NCBI GenBank assembly: GCA_016713885.1
Contig: JADJOF010000011.1
Location: 1-18,347 of the forward strand
Direction: 5' to 3'
DNA from: Bdellovibrionales bacterium
Lineage (GTDB): Bacteria > Bdellovibrionota > Bdellovibrionia > Bdellovibrionales > JAMPXM01
Length of the DNA stretch: 18,347 nt
The translations under genes were made by a program, and so were the position numbers. A model generated the notes under the pieces. That model was not told the DNA's origin and did no database searches. It saw only the letters and a program-made list of their open reading frames with translations. Below, in pieces: positions 1 to 7,016 of this stretch (position 1 is its first letter; each line of letters begins with the position of its first letter).

Positions 1-2279
1 TTGCTTGCAGGGTTGAAGGTTGTCGCCGACGTCGCACCAGGAAGTGTTGCTGATGAAGCGCCATCGAGCTTCCAGGCATAGGTCAGTGCGTCCCCGTTAC
101 CGTCGGAGCCGGTAACTGATAGAGGTAAGGTACTGGCATAGTTCAAACGACTTGTCGCGGAGATTGAGGGCGACGGCGACGTTAGTACGGGCGGTGCGTT
201 TCGCTTCACGGTCCATGTGCAGGACTGCATATTGCTGTAAACGTCGGTGACCTCAGAAACGAAGGTGTAGGTCCCGACACTCAAACCGCCCGCCGTGAGC
301 GTGAGAGACGGCGATGTCGCGCCACCGATGGTGACGCCGTTTTGCTTCCAAAGATAAGTGAGAGATGTACCGGTCGCGGCGACGTTGAGGGTTTGTGACG
401 AAGCACCACCGGCCGATGTGACGACGACAGGGCTCGAGGACGGCGTACAGGATGTGATAGTCACGGTGTTTGGGTCTTCGATGTTGACGGACCACTGACA
501 GCTTCCCGTATCGTAGCCGTCATTCATTTCTGCAGTGATGATACGCCCGTTACCGACTTGCGCAAGACCTGGATCAAATGTCGCAAGAGACTGAGGCGCG
601 GTTCCGGTCACTGTAAACAACGTCGGTTGAGAGTTGTTGTCGAGTTTCCAAGAGAACGTCAACGGATCGGTGTTTGCGTCAGAACCGTTGGCTGTGAGCG
701 AAAGATTGGACGTGTGATTCATCGTGTTTCCGGCAGAGGCCGGAACTTGAGAACCGCATGTTGGGGGTGAGTTTTTGACGACAGTCCATGTACGAGTGGC
801 CGTTGATGAACCGTTTGTAACCGTGGCGACAAGTGTGTTGTTCCCGGCATTGAGCGACGAACTTAGGGTATTAAGGAAGGCGCTGGTTTCTCCAGCGAGT
901 GTTGAGCCATTCAGTGCCCATGAGATTGTGCACGTCGCGTCGTTGGCGATTGCTCCGAAAGTTGTTGATGTGCTGCCCGTGTTGGCGACCCGTACGGTGG
1001 CCGTTGATGGTAAGCTCGAAAGAATCGCACACGATGGCGATACCGTCGTCGTCCAAGCGCAATTGGTCGAGTCATAACCGTCAGAGATGACGGCGGTGAC
1101 GTTGCGGGTGCCGGTGTAAGAAGAATTCGGAGAAAATGTTCCGACTGACTGGTTGCCAACTGTTGCTGGGCTTAAAATTCCGGTACTGACGGTCGCACCA
1201 TCGACAAGCCAATTGAAAGTCATGGCGTCGCTATTCGCGTCTGTTGCATCAGCGGTGAAGTTCAGTGAACCACCGACTCCAGGTGCTGCCCGAAGCTGCT
1301 GGTGTTTGCACGCACGCCGGCGGCGAGTTTTTACGATTGTCCACGACTGCGTCGTCGTTGATCCGCCGTTGGTTGCGGTTGCGGTAAGAATGTTGGACGG
1401 ATTGAGAGACGAAGATGCGATGGATTGAGAGTTTGTGGTCCCACCAAGCGTTACGCCGTTTAGTGCCCACGCGATTGTACAGCCGCCTCCACCGGTTGAA
1501 ACCGTGAAGTCTGTCGTCGCTGAGGCGAGGTTTGGAACGCGGACAGTGGCGGCTGAAGGGACAGCCCCTGAGATCACGCAAGTTGAACTAACAGTGACGG
1601 TCCATGTACAGGAAACGCTGTCGTAGCCATCAGACATAGTCGCAGACACCGTATTGGCGCCAACGAGAGATGAGTTCGGTGCAAAGATGCCCTGCGATTG
1701 TGACGTGTTTGAGATGATCGCGAGAACTCCGCTCGCAGGTGACGCAGCGTTGACAGTCCACGCCCAAGTGAGTGGGTCAGAATCGGTGTCGGCGCCGTAA
1801 GCGGTGAGCGCAACGTTGCTGCCAACACCGAGTGTGCTTCCGGTTGATGCTGGAGTTTGATTTGAGCAGGTCGGGGCATTGTTTCGGCGGATCGTCCATG
1901 TTTGTGAGTCACTCGAGGCGGAGCCGGTGATTTTGGCTTCGAGTGTGTTTTCGCCGGCAGCGAGGCTACTCGAGCGAAGGTTGAGGATGGGGCTCGATTC
2001 ATCGGCAATCTGAGTTCCATTGAGATAGTATGAGATCGTGCAGTCGGTACCAGCGGGCGTGACGGTGAAGGTTGTTGTTCCAGTTGATGACTGTGGTGCA
2101 CGGACGGTTGTTGTAGTAGGTGTTGCGTCGCTAAATTCGCAAACGCCAGAGCCAGTCGCGGCATCGAGGAAATTAAATTTTCCATCTGATTTACAACTGG
2201 TGTTGATGAGCGCCGTGAGAATCGAGACGAGTGCAAGGCCTCGATTGATCGAAGTCGTGAGAACTGTTTTTTGGGTCAT
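1..2279 (-). CDS. Large lipoprotein of alternating Ig-like and PKD-like repeat modules (C-terminus off the left edge)
   Basis: Reading from ATG at 2279 the frame stays open to base 1, giving about 759 visible codons; the stop lies outside the window. The N-terminus has a hydrophobic stretch ending in a plausible lipobox Cys (ALINTSC, Cys29), so it is probably a surface or periplasmic lipoprotein. From about residue 47 two module types of 85-100 residues alternate. One is Ig-like, ending in a W-T-I/V strand. The other starts with a P-x-C motif after K-N-S-P-P, contains a PKD-like D-x-D-P-L-T-W/F segment, and ends in D-G-Y-D-S plus C-x-W. Paired cysteines recur, suggesting one disulfide per module. 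Such proteins usually act in adhesion or as surface stalks; that role is inference. Residues about 317-333 (bases about 1281-1332) are read in the wrong frame: the conserved module start lies in another frame. No strong Shine-Dalgarno precedes the ATG. Confidence 0.8.
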   Translation of the reverse strand, partial: MTQKTVLTTSINRGLALVSILTALINTSCKSDGKFNFLDAATGSGVCEFSDATPTTTTVRAPQSSTGTTTFTVTPAGTDCTISYYLNGTQIADESSPILNLRSSSLAAGENTLEAKITGSASSDSQTWTIRRNNAPTCSNQTPASTGSTLGVGSNVALTAYGADTDSDPLTWAWTVNAASPASGVLAIISNTSQSQGIFAPNSSLVGANTVSATMSDGYDSVSCTWTVTVSSTCVISGAVPSAATVRVPNLASATTDFTVSTGGGGCTIAWALNGVTLGGTTNSQSIASSSLNPSNILTATATNGGSTTTQSWTIVKTRRRRACKHQQLRAAPGVGGSLNFTADATDANSDAMTFNWLVDGATVSTGILSPATVGNQSVGTFSPNSSYTGTRNVTAVISDGYDSTNCAWTTTVSPSCAILSSLPSTATVRVANTGSTSTTFGAIANDATCTISWALNGSTLAGETSAFLNTLSSSLNAGNNTLVATVTNGSSTATRTWTVVKNSPPTCGSQVPASAGNTMNHTSNLSLTANGSDANTDPLTFSWKLDNNSQPTLFTVTGTAPQSLATFDPGLAQVGNGRIITAEMNDGYDTGSCQWSVNIEDPNTVTITSCTPSSSPVVVTSAGGASSQTLNVAATGTSLTYLWKQNGVTIGGATSPSLTLTAGGLSVGTYTFVSEVTDVYSNMQSCTWTVKRNAPPVLTSPSPSISATSRLNYASTLPLSVTGSDGNGDALTYAWKLDGASSATLPGATSATTFNPAS

Positions 2280-2313
2280 CCGTGCTGCCGTCAAACCGTG
2301 CCTCGCTTGCCAT

Positions 2314-2338
2314 GGACTGAACTTAAAACACTCAGTCC
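2314..2338. repeat. Short inverted repeat upstream of the Ig-repeat lipoprotein gene
   Basis: GGACTGA at 2314-2320 is matched by TCAGTCC at 2332-2338 (7 bp, 11-nt spacer). A further direct copy of GGACTGA lies at 2389-2395. It sits in the leader of the minus-strand gene starting at 2279 and could be an operator or a leader hairpin. The assignment is weak. Confidence 0.3.
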
Positions 2339-2435
2339 TTCTGTAAGGTTATCGGAAGTCGCGCGGATTTACTTATATCGGACGAAGGGACTGATTTAAC
2401 GGGTCCACAACAATCTTACGGTGAGACATCGCTCA

Positions 2436-2474
2436 AAAATGAAACGAGGCCCGACGAAGGCCTCGTTTCATTTT
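2436..2474 (-). terminator. Rho-independent terminator with perfect 16-bp stem
   Basis: Arms 2436-2451 and 2459-2474 are perfectly complementary (AAAATGAAACGAGGCC against its complement) around a 7-nt loop. The GC-rich top and A/T-rich base give a U-tract on either strand, so it can work in both directions. It lies about 30 bp past the stop of the minus-strand L,D-transpeptidase gene and separates that gene from the repeat lipoprotein gene. Confidence 0.85.
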
Positions 2475-2503
2475 GAGTCTGATTGATCCAGCAGCTTTAT
2501 GAT

Positions 2504-3637
2504 TTAGCCGCCGCCGTAAGTGCTAAATGGGAACGGGTTAGCAGGACTTGTCGTCTGCGAGCTTGATGACGACGACGAAGATGATGAGCGCTCTCGTGAA
2601 CTACTGAGATTTCCGTCGTTAGTGATCATGAACGAAGGGACGACTTCGTCTTTGAAACCGCCGCGACCGATGCCTGATGGATGGCCGTAGTTATAAACTG
2701 TACCTTCGTCGATGACGAATGTGCCACGGAATCCACCAATTTTATAGAGGTCACCATCGGCAACGTCGGGATGTTGATCGACGCTATAGGTGCCTTGGTC
2801 GAGCCAATCAGACTTCGGCGTGCTTTGGGCGAGAACAGTATCGCGGTCAGCGAGTTGGTGATTATTTGTCTTTTGAGCTCCATTTTTTGTCAGGATGTAT
2901 GACCATTTGCCTGGTTGCTTCGAATAGCCTTGGCGCGAACCATCGCGATAAGATTCGCGAGCGTAGATTTTAATAAGGGGGGTTCCGACGGGAAGAATGT
3001 TTCTCAAGTACGCAACGGATTCGTTGTCGATGCGCGTGCATCCGTGGCTACGGATGTTGGTGAACAGATTGAGGACGCCGCCCCAGAATGAATCCTTAAA
3101 GAGAATGAAGTCTTTTTTGTCAGCTCCCCAGCCGGCTGTTCCGTGGTGCCACTGGCCACTTGGGTTTGGGCCCACTTTTGCCGTGTACCAGCCAAAAGCT
3201 CCACGCATGTCGCCTTTGCCGCCGGGCATATACTCAGAGTCAAACCAGGCCGAACGATTTCCTGGAGCCGGTACAGGTGGGTATCCCGCTTTGTACCAAG
3301 CCGGATAGACGCTGGCTGGCGATTCATAAAACTTTTCCCAGCTTGTCACGCGATATGAACCGGCGTGAGTGCGTGTGCCGCCCTCATCTTCACCGTTGAC
3401 GACATCAGTCTCAAGAATCATTCGGCTCACGCAGCCCTCATTTGGAAGACAGCGTTCATAGACGCGAAGCTTTTCTGTCGCGATGTTTGTTACAACATAG
3501 AGACGGTTGGCCTGCGCCTGTTTTTGACCTTCGATCTTTGGGGTCTTGGCGTCAGCCGACACCAGAGTGTTCACTGCGGCCGCTGACACGTCTTTTGGTT
3601 TTGAGTTCAAAAACTTACTTGAGATAAAAAGATTCAC
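2504..3637 (-). CDS. L,D-transpeptidase (YkuD), C-terminal part of a gene interrupted by an in-frame stop
   Basis: The catalytic domain starts near residue 44 of this segment. It carries the His region G-Q-W-H-H-G-T at 161-167 and the catalytic Cys in I-R-S-H-G-C-T-R (Cys200), the classic YkuD signature. Such enzymes make 3-3 peptidoglycan cross-links or attach proteins to peptidoglycan in the periplasm. The C-terminus has a run of ten serines (about residues 350-360) and ends F-S-T-Y-G-G-G. The GTG at 3637 is probably not the true start: the same frame is open upstream for 27 codons to 3718 and completes an SH3 domain. It then meets a TAA at 3719-3721 that separates it from the lipoprotein N-terminus at 3722-4000. 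The two pieces are in the same frame and look like one gene of about 498 codons. As the sequence stands, this part would need a restart to be translated and would then lack an export signal. Confidence 0.85.
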   Translation of the reverse strand: MNLFISSKFLNSKPKDVSAAAVNTLVSADAKTPKIEGQKQAQANRLYVVTNIATEKLRVYERCLPNEGCVSRMILETDVVNGEDEGGTRTHAGSYRVTSWEKFYESPASVYPAWYKAGYPPVPAPGNRSAWFDSEYMPGGKGDMRGAFGWYTAKVGPNPSGQWHHGTAGWGADKKDFILFKDSFWGGVLNLFTNIRSHGCTRIDNESVAYLRNILPVGTPLIKIYARESYRDGSRQGYSKQPGKWSYILTKNGAQKTNNHQLADRDTVLAQSTPKSDWLDQGTYSVDQHPDVADGDLYKIGGFRGTFVIDEGTVYNYGHPSGIGRGGFKDEVVPSFMITNDGNLSSSRERSSSSSSSSSSQTTSPANPFPFSTYGGG

Positions 3638-3718
3638 GCCTTTTGGCGCCGACGACGATGTCTCAAGAACTCGAACGACGATGAAGCCCTCTTGTCCAAT
3701 GGGTGTCGCATCGATGAC

Positions 3719-4000
3719 TTAGACCTTATCATTGAGGCTTAAGAGACCTGCGATCGATTCTTCTGTCGATTCCGGTTTATTGCGGACGCGAATACGGTCC
3801 GAAGAAATAAAAGCAACGAGCCCTGGCTTAACGTCGCCAGCTGTGATTGCGCCCGTTTGCTGTTCAAGGCTTACGAGTCCCGTATTGGGTGCGATGGCGT
3901 CATCATTCTGCGCCTCGTTTTGCGAGCAGGCTGTCGTCAGCATGGCAGTCAGAGCCAAGGTGGCGATGACTGAAAGTGGCAGTTGGTTGCGAGACTTCAT
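3719..4000 (-). CDS. N-terminal lipoprotein/SH3 part of the same interrupted L,D-transpeptidase gene
   Basis: ATG at 4000 is preceded by AAGGGAG with a 7-nt spacer, a strong ribosome site. The 93 residues begin with a lipoprotein signal peptide (hydrophobic core, then L-T-T-A-C, Cys25). A linker follows, then the first half of a bacterial SH3 domain (R-I-R-V-R-N-K-P, then G-L-L-S-L-N-D-K-V). The TAA at 3719-3721 falls exactly where one residue is expected between D-K-V and V-I-D-A-T-P, and the second half of the SH3 fold continues in the same frame. Known SH3b domains in cell-wall enzymes bind peptidoglycan peptides. The intact product would therefore be an SH3-LDT lipoprotein anchored in the outer or inner membrane. 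CAA to TAA (Gln to stop) is a likely single change. Confidence 0.8.
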   Translation of the reverse strand: MKSRNQLPLSVIATLALTAMLTTACSQNEAQNDDAIAPNTGLVSLEQQTGAITAGDVKPGLVAFISSDRIRVRNKPESTEESIAGLLSLNDKV

Positions 4001-4871
4001 TTGAGTTGCTCCCTTTTCTTGGAGATTGAATCTGGGGTTCAGTTGGTGAATCGCAATTCAGAGGCCAGTCGAAACTGTGTTTATTTCGATTTGGTCTGAG
4101 TGAACGCGAAAGACTTTCACTTTGTTGTGGTTTTTTCCGTGGAACTGATGCCGGGTCCGGTCCCAAAGAGGGAATTGTTTTTGGTCCCGATACCGTAGGT
4201 TTTGAGCCATCCGCTGACGGCAAAATCGTTATCTCTTTCACTTTGTTCTGCTTCACAAACTGAGCGATTTCTTTGATAAAGCCGTCGCTTGCGACAGCAA
4301 GGCAGCCTTGAGTCCAATCGACGACGACATTGAGAAAGCCAGCGCAACGAAGCATGCGTTTTGGACCGTGGATGCCGACGTCGCCGCCGGTGAAGCCCTT
4401 TTCTCTTTGTTCTTTTGTTGGATATCCGATCTCCATGAAGATTCCGAACTTATCGCTTGGCCGTGGCATGGCCAGAGAGTACGTGCCCGTCGGCGTGCGC
4501 CAATCGCCCTCTTTGGTTTTGCCGATTCCAAAGAGACCAAGCGAGAGATCGTAGTTGGCTGACGACGCGGTCGTTCTTACAGAGATAAAGGACATTGATG
4601 TCAGCCAATGCCACAAGCGATGTTCCGTACCCTCGCATATGTTCTGGGCGGGGAGCTGCTTAATCAGACGAAGTGCCGCGCGTGGAGTGTAGGTGGGACA
4701 GTTGTCTTCGTCCGTTTCAGTGGTCGCCGCTGCCGGTGCCTGGTCGTCGGCATCGACGATCTGCTTTTGTAAAAGCGCAAGATCGCGTTGGGTTGGGGCC
4801 GCGTGGGTGATGCCCGGTAGGCCTGCGACGAGGGTGCCCAGGAGTGCGAGAGTTGTGATTCGTGTCAGCAC
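3903..4871 (-). CDS. Secreted L,D-transpeptidase (YkuD family), with local frame changes
   Basis: GTG start at 4871 gives a signal peptide cleaved near I-T-H-A|A-P (residue 24). The catalytic core has R-T-P-T-G at about 125-129, G-I-H-G-P (His168) and D-W-T-Q-G-C-L-A-V (Cys190), the variant of the motif seen in one YkuD subgroup. It probably cross-links or edits peptidoglycan in the periplasm. Between bases about 4632 and 4558 the conserved first strand of the domain (ADINVLYLCKNDRVV) is encoded in another frame than the parts before and after it, so one base seems lost near the CCC at 4630-4632 and the frame is restored near 4558. The 3' end is also doubtful: the literal frame runs to 3903 and overlaps the next gene's start by 98 bp. 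One more base in the T6 run at 4131-4136 would end the protein at 4117 with R-K-K-T-T-T-K. Confidence 0.8.
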   Translation of the reverse strand: MLTRITTLALLGTLVAGLPGITHAAPTQRDLALLQKQIVDADDQAPAAATTETDEDNCPTYTPRAALRLIKQLPAQNICEGTEHRLWHWLTSMSFISVRTTASSANYDLSLGLFGIGKTKEGDWRTPTGTYSLAMPRPSDKFGIFMEIGYPTKEQREKGFTGGDVGIHGPKRMLRCAGFLNVVVDWTQGCLAVASDGFIKEIAQFVKQNKVKEITILPSADGSKPTVSGPKTIPSLGPDPASVPRKKPQQSESLSRSLRPNRNKHSFDWPLNCDSPTEPQIQSPRKGSNSNEVSQPTATFSHRHLGSDCHADDSLLAKRGAE

Positions 4872-5172
4872 GGATTCGCCTTTCGTAAATGTTCGAGCGG
4901 TCGGTAGGCTGTTTGAGGTTGCACGACTCGGACCGCGCCAATTCGAATTACGGGTATCGGCGCTGATGGCGGTGAGAACTTCTTACTTGATGTGACGCGG
5001 GAATGGGCGCCTCGAGAGGGGGCTCCTCTTTTCTAGTTTGAGCCGTTTTGTCGAAGCAATTTCGCCCTTCTAGAGGCGCCGTATTTGTACCGATGGCCAA
5101 GTTTCGACTCTTATTTGACTTCCTTGAGGATTAAAGATAGACCCTCGGTCACCGCAAAAACGGGTGAGGACC
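4872..5172. other. Intergenic region between the divergent L,D-transpeptidase and RAYT genes
   Basis: About 300 bp without a convincing gene. It holds the nested palindrome at 5006-5080 and the leaders of both neighbouring genes. I see no clear sigma-70 promoter on either strand. Confidence 0.5.
5006..5080. repeat. REP-like nested palindrome upstream of the RAYT gene
   Basis: Outer arms 5006-5020 and 5066-5080 match at 13 of 15 positions (GGCGCCTCgAGAgGG against its complement). A further pair of arms inside, GGCTC at 5021-5025 and GAGCC at 5040-5044, continues the left stem. The single strand can fold into a branched hairpin, the kind of structure RAYT-type enzymes are known to bind next to their genes. 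TTCTAGAGG from the right arm (5068-5076) recurs directly at 5760-5768, just past the transposase gene. Confidence 0.55.
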
Positions 5173-5715
5173 ATGAGAAAAAAACAACCCACATTTCATG
5201 GTTTTCCGGAGAAAGAGCGAGTCTTCGCTCCCGGTAATCGAACCACGCGCACCTCGCGTCGACGCCGCCCTCGAGCAAGCAACGAGGCGATGCATCTGGT
5301 CTTAAGAAGCGACCGTGCACGAGGGACGAAGTCCCTTCTCAAGTACGACCACGTCGTGCGTGCGGTGATTGCAAAAGTCGCCAGGCGACGTGGAGTTCGC
5401 GTCTATCGCATCGTGAATGCCGGAAACCACCTGCACATCACTTTAAAGCTTTCTAAGCAGTTTCTGTGGCATGGGTTTATCTCTGGGGTCACCGGCGGAA
5501 TTGCCAGGGCTCTCGGCTTTATGCGCGATGAAGGTGCAAAGCAAGGATTTTGGAATTCGCGCCCGTTTACGCGAGTCATCGCTTGGGGGTGCGACTACAA
5601 TGTCGTGAAGGACTATCACGTTTTGAATCAGCTCGAAGCTGACGGTGTCGTGCCGCCGCGCTCGCAGATGCTAAGGCCCGAGCGATGGCGACACGTGGTG
5701 CGGGCGTTTTCTTAG
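5173..5715 (+). CDS. RAYT-type (REP-associated) Y1 transposase, IS200-like HUH domain
   Basis: The 180-residue product has the HUH metal-binding motif N-H-L-H-I (His86 and His88) after the strand V-R-V-Y-R-I-V-N. A downstream helix contains Tyr148 in D-Y-H-V-L-N-Q-L-E, the position of the catalytic tyrosine in single-tyrosine transposases. E-A-M-H-L-V-L-R-S (about 38-46) is typical of chromosomal REP-associated relatives. The family nicks and rejoins single-stranded hairpin DNA, and most members are single-copy domesticated genes. ATG at 5173 follows GTGAGG closely; the GTG at 5164 in the same frame is an alternative. The N-terminal 35 residues are strongly basic. The palindrome at 5006-5080 is a candidate substrate. 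The frame is intact, and no terminal inverted repeats of a classical IS are seen. Confidence 0.8.
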   Translation: MRKKQPTFHGFPEKERVFAPGNRTTRTSRRRRPRASNEAMHLVLRSDRARGTKSLLKYDHVVRAVIAKVARRRGVRVYRIVNAGNHLHITLKLSKQFLWHGFISGVTGGIARALGFMRDEGAKQGFWNSRPFTRVIAWGCDYNVVKDYHVLNQLEADGVVPPRSQMLRPERWRHVVRAFS

Positions 5716-5812
5716 AGAGTGGATTTTTGTAACGGTGATCTGTTCGGAAGGCATTTGTTTTCTAGAGGGACAAAAAAGTCGGAAGTTATATACGAATTTA
5801 GCGGAGCAAGTA

Positions 5813-6271
5813 TTGACTAACTTAGCGGCGTCCATTCTTGTATTGGTTTTTTCAACCCAAGTCGCGGTAGCGATTGGCGAAAAACCTGACATCATTTTTC
5901 AGAAAGATGTCGATCGCGACGCTTTACTTCTTGAAATCTATCCCATCAAAGTCTGCATAGGCGATCTCGGGTATGCGCCGATGGCAGAGAAAATGGACGC
6001 CTCCGGATGTCGGCGTCGATCGGATATTTCATATGACGACTGCATGAAGATCAAAAAAGAAGGTCGTGATTTCTCTCAGCTGATTGTCAACAAAAGGTTC
6101 AAAGTAAAAACAGGCGATGTGATCTACTTGAGAAAGAATATGAAATATTCTTTCTTTACCGGTAGCGGCGGGATTGCAAAGGACTTCACTAAAGAATCGA
6201 AGTCGATATTTTCATTTGGTACTGCAAATTACGGAGGAGTTGCGCTCGATCCAGTCAAGAGGTGCCCGTGA
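5813..6271 (+). CDS. Secreted protein of unknown function
   Basis: TTG at 5813 has GGAG seven bases upstream and gives a good signal peptide (core A-S-I-L-V-L-V-F-S-T, cleavage near A-V-A|I-G-E, residue 20). A GTG at 5735 is in frame but would put a non-hydrophobic stretch in front of the signal peptide. The mature part is about 130 residues with four cysteines (V-C-I-G, G-C-R-R-R, D-D-C-M-K, and the last-but-one residue). It has a beta-rich segment V-K-T-G-D-V-I-Y-L-R-K-N that faintly recalls cupredoxin-type folds; I would not assign a function on that. The gene and its leader are visibly richer in A/T than the neighbours, and it follows the transposase directly, which fits acquisition by transfer. 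Its stop lies in a hairpin at 6262-6295. Confidence 0.65.
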   Translation: MTNLAASILVLVFSTQVAVAIGEKPDIIFQKDVDRDALLLEIYPIKVCIGDLGYAPMAEKMDASGCRRRSDISYDDCMKIKKEGRDFSQLIVNKRFKVKTGDVIYLRKNMKYSFFTGSGGIAKDFTKESKSIFSFGTANYGGVALDPVKRCP

Positions 6272-6295
6272 AGCACTTCTTTGCTAGACGGGCGC
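6262..6295. terminator. Possible terminator hairpin between convergent genes
   Basis: GTGCCCGT (6262-6269) pairs with ACGGGCGC (6288-6295) with one G-U pair. AGCA/TGCT inside the loop extends the stem. It overlaps the stop of the plus-strand secreted protein and lies just beyond the corrected end of the minus-strand repeat protein. There is no clear T-run. Confidence 0.4.
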
Positions 6296-6319
6296 ATTTC
6301 TGATTCGACTTAACCCAAG

Positions 6320-6941
6320 TTAAAATCCGACGTTGAGAAATGGTGAGACGCCGAAGATTCCGGTTTCGTTGGAAGTTGACGAGGCCGATTTGGATACCGT
6401 GCAGACTCTTTGCGAAGTTGACGAGACCAATTTGGAAACCATAAACGTCTTGTGCGCGGTTGTAGAGGCCGAGCTGCGCTCCGTAAACCACTGTGTTGGG
6501 GCTGTGGTTGGCGAGCAACGCGAGTTGAAGGCCGACGACGGATGATTGAGCGGTGTTCCAGTTGGCGCCACCGGCGAGCTGTAGACCATAGACGTCGGTC
6601 TTTTGTGTATTCATATTGAGAAGGCCTGCGGCCTGAAGGCCGATAGCGGTGGTGTTGCCGTAGGTCAGATTGAATAGACCGGAGAGGCCGATCCCGGTGA
6701 AGGTTTGATCGGTGATGTTGCCGAGTGCGCCGATATCAAAGCCGTACATGTCGCGATGATGGCCCCAGAGAACGCTCAGTCGTGCTCCAGTGATTGAAAA
6801 TTCGTCGGATGGGAATTGCACGGGCGGTGCGATTGAGATCGCGAGCGGCGACACTGCCGCTGCGGCAGAGGCTTCGGAACTTGCGAGGATGTTGAGTGCG
6901 CCGGAAATTAAAAGTGTAAGGGCAGCAATGTATTTAAGCAT
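6320..6941 (-). CDS. Surface-repeat protein of the LA_2272-like type (G-L-Q-I-G-L-x-N repeats)
   Basis: ATG at 6941 starts a signal peptide (A-A-L-T-L-L-I-S-G-A-L core, cleavage near residue 26). The mature protein is built of short repeats of the form V-Y-G-x-Q-x-G-L-x-N, spaced 17-24 residues apart, for example V-Y-G-F-Q-I-G-L-V-N then H-G-I-Q-I-G-L-V-N. This is the pattern of LA_2272-type surface repeat proteins, probably a beta-solenoid or barrel at the cell surface; function unknown. The literal frame continues to 6255 with an unlike, basic tail that overlaps the convergent gene. After F-Q-R-N near 6364, the other frame reads TGIFGVSPFLNVGF and stops at 6320. That reads as a natural end for a repeat barrel, so I place the true end there and infer one extra (or two missing) bases near the TTT at 6364-6366. 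Confidence 0.75.
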
Positions 6942-6964
6942 AGGTTATTAGAAATGATCTTTTC

Positions 6965-6985
6965 GCGACGTGAAAGCCACGCCGC
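6965..6985. repeat. Small hairpin between the OmpA-like and surface-repeat genes
   Basis: GCGACGTG (6965-6972) pairs with CACGCCGC (6978-6985) with one mismatch and a 5-nt loop. It lies in the 75-bp gap between two minus-strand genes and could reduce read-through or protect an mRNA end. There is no T-run. Confidence 0.3.
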
Positions 6986-7016
6986 GTTTGGACCTGTCTG
7001 CAGTTGTTGAGAGTGG

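Noticed and set aside
558..1626. Plus-strand ORFs opposite the repeat lipoprotein
   Set aside because: They are antisense shadows of repetitive Thr/Ser/Val codons; the minus strand has a signal peptide, conserved modules and an open frame over 2.2 kb.
1574..2236. 220-codon minus-strand ORF in another frame of the repeat lipoprotein gene
   Set aside because: Its composition is Ser/His/Arg-rich without domain pattern, while the frame starting at 2279 gives the regular modules.
1..2279. CRISPR or DNA-level tandem repeat in the repetitive region
   Set aside because: The repetition is at protein level with diverged DNA and irregular spacing; there are no identical short repeats with unique spacers.
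2681..3627. Several plus-strand ORFs opposite the L,D-transpeptidase
   Set aside because: No ribosome sites or family motifs; the minus strand carries the S-H-G-C-T-R catalytic motif.
3719..3721. Reassignment of TAA to an amino acid in this organism
   Set aside because: TAA serves as an ordinary stop at the end of the corrected surface-repeat protein (6320-6322), and most genes here end normally.
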